A stretch of 64,000 bases of DNA from Berkiella sp963829835 (GCA_963829835.1 CAWHKC010000004.1:2170001-2234000), one strand, 5' to 3'. Shown: positions 53,501-62,797, counted from the stretch's first letter. Notes: a model not told the origin generated them from the sequence alone. Numbers and translations: made by a program.

Positions 53501-54201
53501 GTTAACAATGCATTATCATTAACAGCAGTCAAATCACACGTTGGAGGTGGGGGTGAGCCCGGAGGAGGCGCTATTTCAACCACGGGTGGAAGTGGAGGGA
53601 TATAAAGTGGAATGATGCCTAGAAATTCATGATGAATCCCTAAATCACGAGGCGTGCTTTGTACAATATAGTTTAATCCATAAGGATCATTCGTGAGATC
53701 TTCATCATGACCCCCTTCTGCTTGATCACCAGCTTCTGCTTTCTTCATTGCTTCTATTTCTTCAATAGAAAGATCTCGGGGAACAGAATCTACATTACCT
53801 TGAAGTCCAAAAGCACCACTATCATTTTCGTTAATACCAATAATTTCTGCAAGATCAGGTGCTGAGTTGTCTAAAGAAATAGGATTGCTATCAACATTGG
53901 CACTCATGTCTGTATGTGCAACACCACCAGCTTGATCAGCTGCGGAATCACTATTTACATTACCTTGCTGATCTTGAGCTTGAGACTGATCGCTTGATAG
54001 TAATGACTGAATAGATTGCTCTACCTTTGATAGAAGTGATTGATTAGAGTTCTGATCAGAAGATTGATTAGAACCACTATCACAAGGACACATAGCTTGT
54101 CCATTTACCATTGTGCTTACTTTAATCAATTCAGGCTCATGAGTTTTCACGGATGTCTCATTACCTTTGAGAGGGAAAGAGGTTTTGTTCGTTATGCTCA
54201 T
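50524..54201 (-). CDS. Large adhesin-like protein with VCBS/cadherin-like and DUF4114 domains
   Basis: The 1225-residue protein has no signal peptide. Two VCBS-like domains occupy about 225-480 (pattern GELNVLANDSDPSGG, then SYTYALYPN). A Pro-rich tract of GCEPPKPPV repeats is at about 490-580. The first DUF4114 domain (SWEDLVNGGDKDFNDVVVSV) spans about 590-750. A Cys-Asp-Asp-His-Gln repeat tract follows at 755-820, then a near-copy DUF4114 at 820-985, then a Cys/His-rich C-terminal module. Similar C-terminal residues occur in the neighbour at 54470. It is probably a secreted or surface adhesin, perhaps type I secreted, but no RTX nonapeptides are seen. Confidence 0.82.
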   Translation of the reverse strand: MSITNKTSFPLKGNETSVKTHEPELIKVSTMVNGQAMCPCDSGSNQSSDQNSNQSLLSKVEQSIQSLLSSDQSQAQDQQGNVNSDSAADQAGGVAHTDMSANVDSNPISLDNSAPDLAEIIGINENDSGAFGLQGNVDSVPRDLSIEEIEAMKKAEAGDQAEGGHDEDLTNDPYGLNYIVQSTPRDLGIHHEFLGIIPLYIPPLPPVVEIAPPPGSPPPPTCDLTAVNDNALLTVTEDICYGCDKTTISSQLTGELNVLANDSDPSGGKFFVSAIAVDNQPPVELKNGSATIDGEYGILVIKSDGSYTYALYPNVIPTSTDVEIFKYTVTDVSGCVQTAQLEINFNTIINQGPKAIDDCASLCIVETECGPCHKITITGATSVSGNVLTNDLYITPNDMIKSVSFDNQAAVALVNGQAIVKGEFGTLTINGNGTYTYVLNANAPKGCDVDVFKYTVYDPISKCFSTANLTIDTNVTVKECKPPVCEPPPCDHKPPPVCEPNPPCEPKPPVGCEPPKPPCEPPKPPVGCEPKPPVGCEPHKPPVGCEPPKPPVGCEPPKPPVGCEPPKPPVSCEPPKGPDCGHEHNPPMCGGKNLSNITITYDSSSAAYNNSFGYYIKDCNGNPTTGTIIWAGVQTTTAGDLSVTIPGVNPADIGFFIIPNGENTNSPALSNNEKVDFKEVNGVWEAVAASNPSDVIQGTGAHVFFDNSSLNADGFNHVETSVSNGVSTQSWEDLVNGGDKDFNDVVVSVKNSAVPCDMNPPKCDDHQQKPPMCDDHQQKPPKCDDHQQKPPKCDDHKQSKCDDHQQKPPMCDEHQSNPSMCGGKNNGSVTVTYDSSSASYNNSFGYYIKDCNGNPTTGAIIWAGVQTTTAGDLTFTIPDVNPADIGFFIIPNGENTNSPALSNDEKVDFKEVNGVWEAVAASNPSDVIQGTGAHVFFDNSSLNADSFNHVETSVSGNSSTLSWEDLVNGGDKDFNDVVVSVSVTAGSCKKAPICDDHGKHDKNDHHHDKLICDEKDHHSKNHDFDGQKVCGNAIKDCGDSHHDCDLKVVGYKYHNEHNEQVDGKCGQVVTTCSGSKFCMHDDGSYTHIQHDNSKSFKDSIEYTTCDAKGNHESSSFCIHTSDVKPDCDEGQKHGENHQGHDYIVDASDIQPKYSICMKDVGLNHQGKGHESGDSLGGGAQCANDNSHSTNHCLPPIVVENPVSHNCPPAIDHHFQAAVHEIHVMK
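51235..52440 (-). repeat. Duplicated DUF4114 domain (two near-identical copies)
   Basis: Two stretches of about 500 bases, 51235-51745 and 51945-52440, encode nearly the same domain. They share the order SFGYYIKDCNGNPTTG, WAGVQTTTAGDL, GFFIIPNGENTNSPALSN and GTGAHVFFDNSSLNAD, with few changes. They flank a Cys-Asp-Asp-His repeat tract. This is a recent internal duplication. Confidence 0.85.
51745..51935 (-). repeat. 30-bp tandem repeat encoding CDDHQQKPP units
   Basis: The unit PPKCDDHQQK recurs about six times with single residue changes (one unit reads CDDHKQSK). It lies between the two DUF4114 domains and is rich in potential metal ligands (Cys, Asp, His). Confidence 0.85.
52480..52715 (-). 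repeat. 27-bp tandem repeat encoding GCEPPKPPV units
   Basis: About eight or nine copies of a nine-residue unit, Gly-Cys-Glu-Pro-Pro-Lys-Pro-Pro-Val, are visible with small changes and partial units at the ends. It forms a stiff Pro-rich stalk with one Cys per unit. Confidence 0.85.
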
Positions 54202-54304
54202 ATGTTACTACCTTGCTTGTTTGTTTAGGTGAATATTCACCATTGAAACAGTTCTAATTAAGACTCTACTAATATCTATTAGGCATGAAAAAGTAGCGTC
54301 TTAA

Positions 54305-54361
54305 TATTGGACAATAGTACTAATGGGAACAATCGATATGGGACTTTGGTACTATATTCAT
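54305..54361. promoter_or_regulatory. Two copies of a motif shared with the upstream region of the giant repeat gene
   Basis: On the plus strand, copy 1 starts TATTGGACAATAGTACTAA (54305-54323) and copy 2 is TATGGGACTTTGGTACTATA followed by TTCAT (54337-54361). A third copy at 62917-62941 matches copy 2 at 22 of 25 bases. All lie about 100-160 bases upstream of a giant adhesin gene, so they look like sites for a common regulator. Confidence 0.6.
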
Positions 54362-54426
54362 ACTGTTATAAAGAGTGATTGGTGGTAGGTAGAGGCTTTG
54401 GGTATAGGTCGCAAGAGAGGTAAATT

Positions 54427-54462
54427 CCGAGTAACGACACACTGTTGTGTATTGTTACTCGG
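54427..54462. terminator. Hairpin downstream of the giant repeat gene
   Basis: CCGAGTAAC and GTTACTCGG form a nine-base stem, extended by part of the inner ACAC/GTGT pairing. It lies eight bases beyond the stop codon of the 2775-residue gene. The T-run is better on the plus strand than on the minus strand, so its efficiency for this gene is uncertain. Confidence 0.5.
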
Positions 54463-54469
54463 ATTTTTC

Positions 54470-57400
54470 TTATTTATGGACATGTAATTCCTGATGGCAA
54501 TTTTGCAAGTGTTGATCGATACAGTGCATTTCACCTTGAGGAGCACATGGCGCATCACAGGGTGCTTTAGGATGAGCATTGCAGTCATTTGCTGAATGGC
54601 ATGAGTTTAATACTCCATTCATATCATTACCTTTTTCCCAATGGCCCTTGTCACCTAAATCAGGATGATGTAAACCTAGGTCGCTCATTGATATGCTTAA
54701 TTTAGGTTGTACATCACAGGCTTCAACAAGATAATCGCAATCAGAACCACCATGGTTAGGAGCATCACAGTGAGGCGCAACATCAGGTGTATGGAGACTG
54801 ATGGAGCAGTGTTCTTGATGACCATCATGATGTTGGGTGGTGTACTCTATGGACTCATGGAATGATTTGCATCCTTGAGCTTGATGGTATGCGAAATCAC
54901 CATTGTGATGAATGGTAAGTTGTCCACCATTATGTGTTTTTACGCAAGTTCCAGGCTGACATTCAACTGGTTGGTTGTTATGATCTTTGCATGTGAATGA
55001 TACCACTTTGCAATTTCGGCTATTGTCATCACAACCTTCATGTACATTGCCACAAATAGGCTGATTATCATTATCTTTGCAGTGAATGTTATTGTGATCA
55101 TGATCATGATGATTGTTATTCTTTCCATCACAATTATTGGGATTACCATTATGATCACAGCTTGGAGGAGGATTTCCACAATCATTAGCTGGAGGTACTT
55201 GCACTTGAGTCACATTAAGAGCGATTGAGATATTAGCACTTGAGCTGCAACCACCAGCATCGCTAATGGTGTATTTGAATACATCAGATTCACCATTAGT
55301 TGGCACAATGCCAGCACTAAGTGCATAACTATAATCACCAGCGGCATGTCCATTCTCGGCAATTGCATAAACAGTTAGTACACCGTAGAGACCTTGGATA
55401 GTAAAGACTCCGCCAGCGAGTGTTGCTGCAACACCTTTTGAATTTAAAATTTGGCTGATATTAGAAGGGTCTTGGCTTAATCCATTATCGTTGAGTAAGA
55501 TATTGCCCGAAGCTTTTGTAGAGGAGGTGACACTAGAAGATTTGCCACAGATACTTTCTGTGACGCAGATGGAACCGCAATCATCATTAGCTTGTGCCAT
55601 TGGGATTTGAACTTGGGTCACATTTAAGCACACGCTTAAGTTAGCACTTGAAGTGCAACCACCGGCATCGGTGAGGGTGTAGTTGAAGACATCAGCTGGT
55701 GCATTAGCAGGAGGAATAACGCCGGCATCTAATGAGTAGCTATAATCCCCAGCCTTATGGCCTTGATAATCTTCGGTGTAAACCGTTAAGGTGCCTACGC
55801 CGCTATCAATTTTGATAATACCATTAGCATCTGGTGCAACCCCGCCAGGGTTTTTAGCATCAGAGATGCTGGTGATACTGGAAGGATCTTGTCCTAAGCC
55901 TTTATCGTTGGCTAAGAGATTACCGCTAGCTGAAGTAGCCGAAACTAAAGTGGTCATCTTACCGCAAACATTTTCGGTGATGCAGATGGATGCACTGTCA
56001 TCACAGGCTTGCGCCATTGGGATCATAATTTGGTTAACCGTTAAGCACACGCTTAAGTTAGCACTTGAAGTGCAACCACCGGTATCAGTGAGGGTGTAGT
56101 TGAAGACATCGGCTGGTGCATTAGCAGGAGGAATAACGCCTGCATCTAATGAGTAGCTATAATCCCCAGCGGCATGTCCATTGTAAGCTTGGGTGTAAAC
56201 AATGAGGGTACCAACACCACTATCGATGGTGATAACACCATGCGCATCTGGTGCAACCCCGCCAGGGTTTTTAGCATCAGAGATGCTGGTGATACTGGAA
56301 GGATCTTGTCCTAAGCCTTTATCGTTGGCTAAGAGATTACCGCTAGCTGAAGTAGCCGAAACTAAAGTAGTCATCTTACCGCAAACATTTTCGGTGATGC
56401 AGATGGATGCACTGTCATCACAGGCTTGCGCCATTGGGATCATAATTTGGTTAACCGTTAAGCACACGCTTAAGTTAGCACTTGAAGTGCAACCACCGGC
56501 ATCAGTGAGGGTGTAGTTGAAGACATCGGCTGGTGCATTAGCAGGAGGAATAACGCCGGCATCTAATGAGTAGCTATAATCCCCAGCTTTATGGCCTTGA
56601 TAATCTTCGGTGTAAACAGTCAAGGTGCCTACGCCGCTATCAATTTTGATAATACCATTAGCATCTGGTGCAACCCCGCCAGGGTTTTTAGCATCAGAGA
56701 TGCTGGTGATACTGGAAGGATCTTGTCCTAAGCCTTTATCGTTCGCTAAGAGATTACCGCTTGCGCTGGTAGCTGAAACTAATGTGGTCATCTTGCCGCA
56801 AACATTTTCGGTGATGCAGATAGAAGCACTGTCATCACAAGCTTGTGCCATAGGTATTTGAACTTGAGTGACATTTAAGCACACGCTTAAGTTAGCACTT
56901 GAGGTGCAACCGCTGCAATCAGTGATAGTGTATTTGAAAACATCAGCAGGTGCATTAGCAGGAGGAATAACGCCGGCATCTAATGAGTAGCTATAATCCC
57001 CAGCTTTATGGCCTTGATAATCTTCGGTGTAAACCGTTAAGGTGCCTACGCCGCTATCAATTTTGATAATACCATTAGCATCTGGTGCAACCCCGCCAGG
57101 GTTTTTAGCATCAGAGATGCTGGTGATACTGGAAGGATCTTGTCCTAAGCCTTTATCGTTGGCTAAGAGATTACCGCTAGCTGAAGTAGCCGAAACTAAA
57201 GTAGTCATCTTACCGCAAACATTTTCGGTGATGCAGATGGATGCACTGTCATCACAGGCTTGCGCCATTGGGATCATAATTTGGTTAACCGTTAAGCACA
57301 CGCTTAAGTTAGCACTTGAAGTGCAACCACCGGCATCAGTGAGGGTGTAGTTGAAGACATCGGCTGGTGCATTAGCAGGAGGAATAACACCTGCATCTAA

Positions 57401-60400
57401 TGAGTAGCTATAATCCCCAGCTTTATGGCCTTGATAATCTTCGGTGTAAACAGTCAAGGTGCCTACGCCGCTATCAATTTTGATAATACCATTAGCATCT
57501 GGTGCAACCCCGCCAGGGTTTTTAGCATCAGAGATGCTGGTGATACTGGAAGGATCTTGTCCTAAGCCTTTATCGTTCGCTAAGAGATTACCGCTAGCTG
57601 AAGTAGCCGAAACCAAAGTGGTCATCTTACCGCAAACATTTTCGGTGATGCAGATAGAAGCACTGTCATCACAAGCTTGTGCCATAGGTATTTGAACTTG
57701 AGTGACATTTAAGCACACGCTCAAGTTGGCACTTGAGGTGCAACCACTGCAATCAGTGATAGTGTATTTGAAAACATCAGCTGGTGCATTAGCAGGAGGA
57801 ATAACGCCTGCATCTAATGAGTAGCTATAATCCCCAGCGGCATGCCCATTGTAAGCTTGGGTGTAAACAATGAGGGTACCAACACCACTATCGATGGTGA
57901 TAACACCATGCGCATCTGGTGCGACTCCGTTTGGATTTTTAGCATCGGAGATGCTGCTTATACTGGAAGGATCTTGTCCTAAGCCTTTATCGTTGGCTAA
58001 GAGATTACCGCTAGCTGAAGTAGCCGAAACTAAAGTAGTCATCTTACCGCAAACATTTTCGGTGATGCAGATGGATGCACTGTCATCACAGGCTTGCGCC
58101 ATTGGGATCATAATTTGGTTAACCGTTAAGCACACGCTTAAGTTAGCACTTGAAGTGCAACCGCCGGCATCGGTGAGAGTGTATTTGAAGACATCGGCTG
58201 GTGCATTAGCAGGAGGAATAACGCCGGCATCTAATGAGTAGCTATAATCCCCAGCTTTATGGCCTTGATAATCTTCGGTGTAAACCGTTAAGGTGCCTAC
58301 GCCGCTATCAATTTTGATAATACCATTAGCATCTGGTGCAACCCCGCCAGGGTTTTTAGCATCAGAGATGCTGGTGATACTGGAAGGATCTTGTCCTAAG
58401 CCTTTATCGTTGGCTAAGAGATTACCGCTAGCTGAAGTAGCCGAAACTAAAGTGGTCATCTTACCGCAAACATTTTCGGTGATGCAGATGGATGCACTGT
58501 CATCACAAGCTTGTGCCATAGGTATTTGAACTTGAGTGACATTTAAGCACACGCTTAAGTTAGCACTTGAGGTGCAACCGCTGCAATCAGTGATGGTGTA
58601 TTTGAAAACATCGGCTGGTGCATTAGCAGGAGGAATAACGCCGGCATCTAATGAGTAGCTATAATCCCCAGCTTTATGGCCTTGATAATCTTCGGTGTAA
58701 ACAGTCAATGTGCCTACGCCGCTATCAATTTTGATAATACCATTAGCATCTGGTGCAACCCCGCCAGGGTTTTTAGCATCAGAGATGCTGGTGATACTGG
58801 AAGGATCTTGTCCTAAGCCTTTATCGTTGGCTAAGAGATTACCGCTAGCTGAAGTAGCCGAAACTAAAGTGGTCATCTTACCGCAAACATTTTCGGTGAT
58901 GCAGATGGATGCACTGTCATCACACGCTTGCGCCATTGGGATCATAATTTGGTTAACCGTTAAGCACACGCTTAAGTTAGCACTTGAAGTGCAACCGCCG
59001 GCATCGGTGAGAGTGTATTTGAAGACATCAGCTGGTGCATTAGCAGGAGGAATAACGCCGGCATCTAATGAGTAGCTATAATCCCCAGCTTTATGGCCTT
59101 GATAATCTTCGGTGTAAACAGTCAAGGTGCCTACGCCGCTATCAATTTTGATAATACCATTAGCATCTGGGGCAACCCCGCCAGGGTTTTTAGCATCAGA
59201 GATGCTGGTGATACTGGAAGGATCTTGTCCTAAGCCTTTATCGTTGGCTAAGAGATTACCGCTAGCTGAAGTAGCCGAAACTAAAGTGGTCATCTTACCG
59301 CAAACATTTTCGGTGATGCAGATAGAAGCACTGTCATCACAAGCTTGTGCCATAGGTATTTGAACTTGAGTGACATTTAAGCACACGCTCAAGTTGGCAC
59401 TTGAGGTGCAACCACTGCAATCAGTGATAGTGTATTTGAAAACATCAGCTGGTGCATTAGCAGGAGGAATAACGCCTGCATCTAATGAGTAGCTATAATC
59501 CCCAGCGGCATGTCCATTGTAAGCTTGGGTGTAAACAATGAGGGTACCAACACCACTATCGATGGTGATAACACCATGCGCATCTGGTGCAACCCCGCCA
59601 GGGTTTTTAGCATCAGAGATGCTGGTGATACTGGAAGGATCTTGTCCTAAGCCTTTATCGTTGGCTAAGAGATTACCACTGGCACTCGTTGCAGAAACAA
59701 GTGTTGTCATCTTGCCACACACATTTTCGGTGATGCAGATAGAAGCACTGTCATCACAAGCTTGTGCCATAGGTATTTGAACTTGAGTGACATTTAAGCA
59801 CACGCTTAAGTTAGCACTTGAGGTGCAACCGCTGCAATCAGTGATGGTGTATTTGAAGACATCAGCTGGTGCATTAGCAGGAGGAATAACGCCTGCATCT
59901 AATGAGTAGCTATAATCCCCAGCGGCATGTCCATTGTAAGCTTGGGTGTAAACAATGAGGGTACCAACACCACTATCGATGGTGATAACACCATGCGCAT
60001 CTGGTGCAACCCCGCCAGGGTTTTTAGCATCAGAGATGCTGGTGATACTGGAAGGATCTTGTCCTAAGCCTTTATCGTTCGCTAAGAGATTACCGCTAGC
60101 TGAAGTAGCCGAAACTAAAGTGGTCATCTTACCGCAAACATTTTCGGTGATGCAGATGGATGCACTGTCATCACAGGCTTGCGCCATAGGTATTTGAACT
60201 TGAGTGACATTTAAGCACACGCTTAAGTTAGCACTTGAGGTGCAACCGCTGCAATCAGTGAGGGTGTATTTGAAGACATCGGCTGGTGCATTAGCAGGAG
60301 GAATAACGCCTGCATCTAATGAGTAGCTATAATCCCCAGCGGCATGTCCATTGTAAGCTTGGGTGTAAACAATGAGGGTACCAACACCACTATCGATGGT

Positions 60401-62797
60401 GATAACACCATGCGCATCTGGTGCAACCCCGCCAGGGTTTTTAGCATCAGAGATGCTGGTGATACTGGAAGGATCTTGTCCTAAGCCTTTATCGTTGGCT
60501 AAGAGATTACCACTGGCACTCGTTGCAGAAACAAGTGTTGTCATCTTGCCACACACATTTTCGGTGATGCAGATAGAAGCACTGTCATCACAAGCTTGTG
60601 CCATAGGTATTTGAACTTGAGTGACATTTAAGCACACGCTTAAGTTAGCACTTGAGGTGCAACCGCTGCAATCAGTGATGGTGTATTTGAAGACATCAGC
60701 TGGTGCATTAGCAGGAGGAATAACGCCTGCATCTAATGAGTAGCTATAATCCCCAGCGGCATGTCCATTGTAAGCTTGGGTGTAAACAATGAGGGTACCA
60801 ACACCACTATCGATGGTGATAACACCATGCGCATCTGGTGCAACCCCGCCAGGGTTTTTAGCATCAGAGATGCTGGTGATACTGGAAGGATCTTGTCCTA
60901 AGCCTTTATCGTTGGCTAAGAGATTACCACTGGCACTCGTTGCAGAAACAAGTGTTGTCATCTTGCCACACACATTTTCGGTGATGCAGATGGATGCACT
61001 GTCATCACAGGCTTGCGCCATAGGTATTTGAACTTGAGTGACATTTAAGCACACGCTTAAGTTAGCACTTGAGGTGCAACCGCTGCAATCAGTGAGGGTG
61101 TATTTGAAGACATCGGCTGGTGCATTAGCAGGAGGAATAACGCCTGCATCTAATGAGTAGCTATAATCCCCAGCGGCATGCCCATTGTAAGCTTGGGTGT
61201 AAACAATGAGGGTACCAACACCACTATCGATGGTGATAACACCATGCGCATCTGGTGCGACTCCGTTTGGATTTTTAGCATCGGAGATGCTGCTGATACT
61301 GGAAGGATCTTGTCCTAAGCCTTTATCGTTCGCTAAGAGATTACCACTGGCACTCGTTGCAGAAACAAGTGTTGTCATCTTGCCACACACATTTTCGGTG
61401 ATGCAGATAGAAGCACTGTCATCACAGGCTTGCGCCATAGGTATTTGAACTTGAGTGACATTTAAGCACACGCTTAAGTTAGCACTTGAGGTGCAACCAC
61501 TGCAATCAGTGATAGTGTATTTGAAAACATCAGCAGGTGCATTAGCAGGAGGAATAACACCTGCATCTAATGAGTAGCTATAATCCCCAGGTTTATGGCC
61601 TTGATAATCTTCGGTGTAAACAGTCAAGGTGCCTACGCCGCTATCAATTTTGATAATACCATTAGCATCTGGTGCAACCCCGCCAGGGTTTTTAGCATCG
61701 GAGATGCTGGTGATACTGGAAGGATCTTGTCCTAAGCCTTTATCGTTGGCTAAGAGATTACCGCTAGCTGAAGTAGCCGAAACTAAAGTAGTCATCTTAC
61801 CGCAAACATTTTCGGTGATGCAGATAGAAGCACTGTCATCACATGCTTGCGCCATTGGTATTTGAACTTGAGTCACATTTAAGCACACGCTCAAGTTAGC
61901 ACTTGAAGTGCAACCACCACAATCTGTTATCGTATATTTGAAGACATCAGCGGGTGCGTCTTTAGGAGGCGTCACGCCTTTATCAAGTGAGTAACTATAA
62001 TCTCCGGCTTTATGACCGTTATAAGCTTCAGTGTATACCGTTAAGGTACCAATACCGCTATCGATGGTGATAACACCATGCGCATCTGGTGCAACCCCGT
62101 TTGGATTTTTAGCATCACAGATGCTGGTGATACTGGAAGGATCTTGTCCTAAACCTTTATCATTGGCTAAGAGATTACCGCTGGCTGTGGTAGCTGAAAC
62201 TAAAGTGGTCATCTTGCCGCACACATTTTCGGTGATGCAGATAGAAGCACTGTCATCACAGGCTTGCGCCATTGGTATTTGAACTTGAGTCACATTTAAG
62301 CAAATGCTCAAGTTTGCACTTGAGGTGCAGCCATTACAATCTGTTATTGTATATTTGAAGACATCAGCGGGTGCGTCTTTAGGAGGCGTTACGCCTTTAT
62401 CAAGTGAGTAGCTATAATCGCCCGCTTTATGGCCGTCATAAGCTTGGGTGTAAACTGTTAAGGTACCAATACCGCTATCGATGGTGATTACACCATGGGC
62501 ATCAGGGGCAACCCCTTTAGGATTATGCGCATCAGAGATGCTGGAGATGCTTGATGGATCTTGATCTAAATTTTTGTCATTCGCTAAAAGATTACCGCAA
62601 GCGATGGTTGAAGAAACAAGCGTCGTCATTTTACCGCAGACATCTTCTGTGATGCAGATGGAGGCACTGTCATCAACCGCAATTGATTTAGGAGGTGGAG
62701 GTGGTGGATTCTTATCGCAGTTAGAAGAGCTATCACATGAAGGACTTTGATCGCTATTACAATCACTAGAAATGATGTTTGATAATTTGTCGCTCAT
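54470..62797 (-). CDS. Giant Cys-containing tandem-repeat surface protein
   Basis: The 2775-residue protein has a short Ser/Asp/Cys-rich head with a run of prolines, 18 tandem 139-residue repeats (about residues 38-2535) and a Cys/His-rich C-terminal module ending QELHVHK. Each repeat has the VCBS/cadherin-like layout: SGNLLANDKGLGQDPSSI, then GTLTVYTEDY, GDYSYSLDAG and DVFKYTITDC. Unusually each repeat carries five or six Cys. There is no signal peptide and no RTX motif. A surface adhesin exported by a type I-like system is the best guess. Expression probably shares regulation with the gene at 50524. Confidence 0.85.
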   Translation of the reverse strand: MSDKLSNIISSDCNSDQSPSCDSSSNCDKNPPPPPPKSIAVDDSASICITEDVCGKMTTLVSSTIACGNLLANDKNLDQDPSSISSISDAHNPKGVAPDAHGVITIDSGIGTLTVYTQAYDGHKAGDYSYSLDKGVTPPKDAPADVFKYTITDCNGCTSSANLSICLNVTQVQIPMAQACDDSASICITENVCGKMTTLVSATTASGNLLANDKGLGQDPSSITSICDAKNPNGVAPDAHGVITIDSGIGTLTVYTEAYNGHKAGDYSYSLDKGVTPPKDAPADVFKYTITDCGGCTSSANLSVCLNVTQVQIPMAQACDDSASICITENVCGKMTTLVSATSASGNLLANDKGLGQDPSSITSISDAKNPGGVAPDANGIIKIDSGVGTLTVYTEDYQGHKPGDYSYSLDAGVIPPANAPADVFKYTITDCSGCTSSANLSVCLNVTQVQIPMAQACDDSASICITENVCGKMTTLVSATSASGNLLANDKGLGQDPSSISSISDAKNPNGVAPDAHGVITIDSGVGTLIVYTQAYNGHAAGDYSYSLDAGVIPPANAPADVFKYTLTDCSGCTSSANLSVCLNVTQVQIPMAQACDDSASICITENVCGKMTTLVSATSASGNLLANDKGLGQDPSSITSISDAKNPGGVAPDAHGVITIDSGVGTLIVYTQAYNGHAAGDYSYSLDAGVIPPANAPADVFKYTITDCSGCTSSANLSVCLNVTQVQIPMAQACDDSASICITENVCGKMTTLVSATSASGNLLANDKGLGQDPSSITSISDAKNPGGVAPDAHGVITIDSGVGTLIVYTQAYNGHAAGDYSYSLDAGVIPPANAPADVFKYTLTDCSGCTSSANLSVCLNVTQVQIPMAQACDDSASICITENVCGKMTTLVSATSASGNLLANDKGLGQDPSSITSISDAKNPGGVAPDAHGVITIDSGVGTLIVYTQAYNGHAAGDYSYSLDAGVIPPANAPADVFKYTITDCSGCTSSANLSVCLNVTQVQIPMAQACDDSASICITENVCGKMTTLVSATSASGNLLANDKGLGQDPSSITSISDAKNPGGVAPDAHGVITIDSGVGTLIVYTQAYNGHAAGDYSYSLDAGVIPPANAPADVFKYTITDCSGCTSSANLSVCLNVTQVQIPMAQACDDSASICITENVCGKMTTLVSATSASGNLLANDKGLGQDPSSITSISDAKNPGGVAPDANGIIKIDSGVGTLTVYTEDYQGHKAGDYSYSLDAGVIPPANAPADVFKYTLTDAGGCTSSANLSVCLTVNQIMIPMAQACDDSASICITENVCGKMTTLVSATSASGNLLANDKGLGQDPSSITSISDAKNPGGVAPDANGIIKIDSGVGTLTVYTEDYQGHKAGDYSYSLDAGVIPPANAPADVFKYTITDCSGCTSSANLSVCLNVTQVQIPMAQACDDSASICITENVCGKMTTLVSATSASGNLLANDKGLGQDPSSITSISDAKNPGGVAPDANGIIKIDSGVGTLTVYTEDYQGHKAGDYSYSLDAGVIPPANAPADVFKYTLTDAGGCTSSANLSVCLTVNQIMIPMAQACDDSASICITENVCGKMTTLVSATSASGNLLANDKGLGQDPSSISSISDAKNPNGVAPDAHGVITIDSGVGTLIVYTQAYNGHAAGDYSYSLDAGVIPPANAPADVFKYTITDCSGCTSSANLSVCLNVTQVQIPMAQACDDSASICITENVCGKMTTLVSATSASGNLLANDKGLGQDPSSITSISDAKNPGGVAPDANGIIKIDSGVGTLTVYTEDYQGHKAGDYSYSLDAGVIPPANAPADVFNYTLTDAGGCTSSANLSVCLTVNQIMIPMAQACDDSASICITENVCGKMTTLVSATSASGNLLANDKGLGQDPSSITSISDAKNPGGVAPDANGIIKIDSGVGTLTVYTEDYQGHKAGDYSYSLDAGVIPPANAPADVFKYTITDCSGCTSSANLSVCLNVTQVQIPMAQACDDSASICITENVCGKMTTLVSATSASGNLLANDKGLGQDPSSITSISDAKNPGGVAPDANGIIKIDSGVGTLTVYTEDYQGHKAGDYSYSLDAGVIPPANAPADVFNYTLTDAGGCTSSANLSVCLTVNQIMIPMAQACDDSASICITENVCGKMTTLVSATSASGNLLANDKGLGQDPSSITSISDAKNPGGVAPDAHGVITIDSGVGTLIVYTQAYNGHAAGDYSYSLDAGVIPPANAPADVFNYTLTDTGGCTSSANLSVCLTVNQIMIPMAQACDDSASICITENVCGKMTTLVSATSASGNLLANDKGLGQDPSSITSISDAKNPGGVAPDANGIIKIDSGVGTLTVYTEDYQGHKAGDYSYSLDAGVIPPANAPADVFNYTLTDAGGCTSSANLSVCLNVTQVQIPMAQANDDCGSICVTESICGKSSSVTSSTKASGNILLNDNGLSQDPSNISQILNSKGVAATLAGGVFTIQGLYGVLTVYAIAENGHAAGDYSYALSAGIVPTNGESDVFKYTISDAGGCSSSANISIALNVTQVQVPPANDCGNPPPSCDHNGNPNNCDGKNNNHHDHDHNNIHCKDNDNQPICGNVHEGCDDNSRNCKVVSFTCKDHNNQPVECQPGTCVKTHNGGQLTIHHNGDFAYHQAQGCKSFHESIEYTTQHHDGHQEHCSISLHTPDVAPHCDAPNHGGSDCDYLVEACDVQPKLSISMSDLGLHHPDLGDKGHWEKGNDMNGVLNSCHSANDCNAHPKAPCDAPCAPQGEMHCIDQHLQNCHQELHVHK
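55189..62683 (-). repeat. 18 tandem copies of a 417-bp coding repeat
   Basis: The 7.5-kb tract divides into 18 units of 417 bases. Most internal units are nearly identical at the DNA level; the first, second and last are divergent. Two versions of each half-unit occur: TEDYQGHK or TQAYNGHA in the first half, and TDCSGC/NVTQVQIP or TDAGGC/TVNQIMIP in the second half. They are combined in mosaic order, indicating unequal crossing-over and gene conversion. Confidence 0.93.

Noticed and set aside
54358..54588. 76-residue minus-strand frame after the giant gene
   Set aside because: It overlaps the end of the giant gene in another frame and includes the terminator-like hairpin.
55791..62282. Regularly spaced plus-strand open frames of 78-123 residues every 417 bases
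   Set aside because: They are antisense shadows of the tandem coding repeat on the minus strand, have the same periodicity, and lack their own ribosome-binding sites.
55189..62683. Possible CRISPR-like array
   Set aside because: The period is 417 bases, the unit is coding, and there are no short unique spacers or cas genes.
50524..62797. RTX toxin or adhesin with GGxGxDxxx repeats
   Set aside because: No RTX nonapeptides were seen in either giant protein, so I describe them only as VCBS/cadherin-like.
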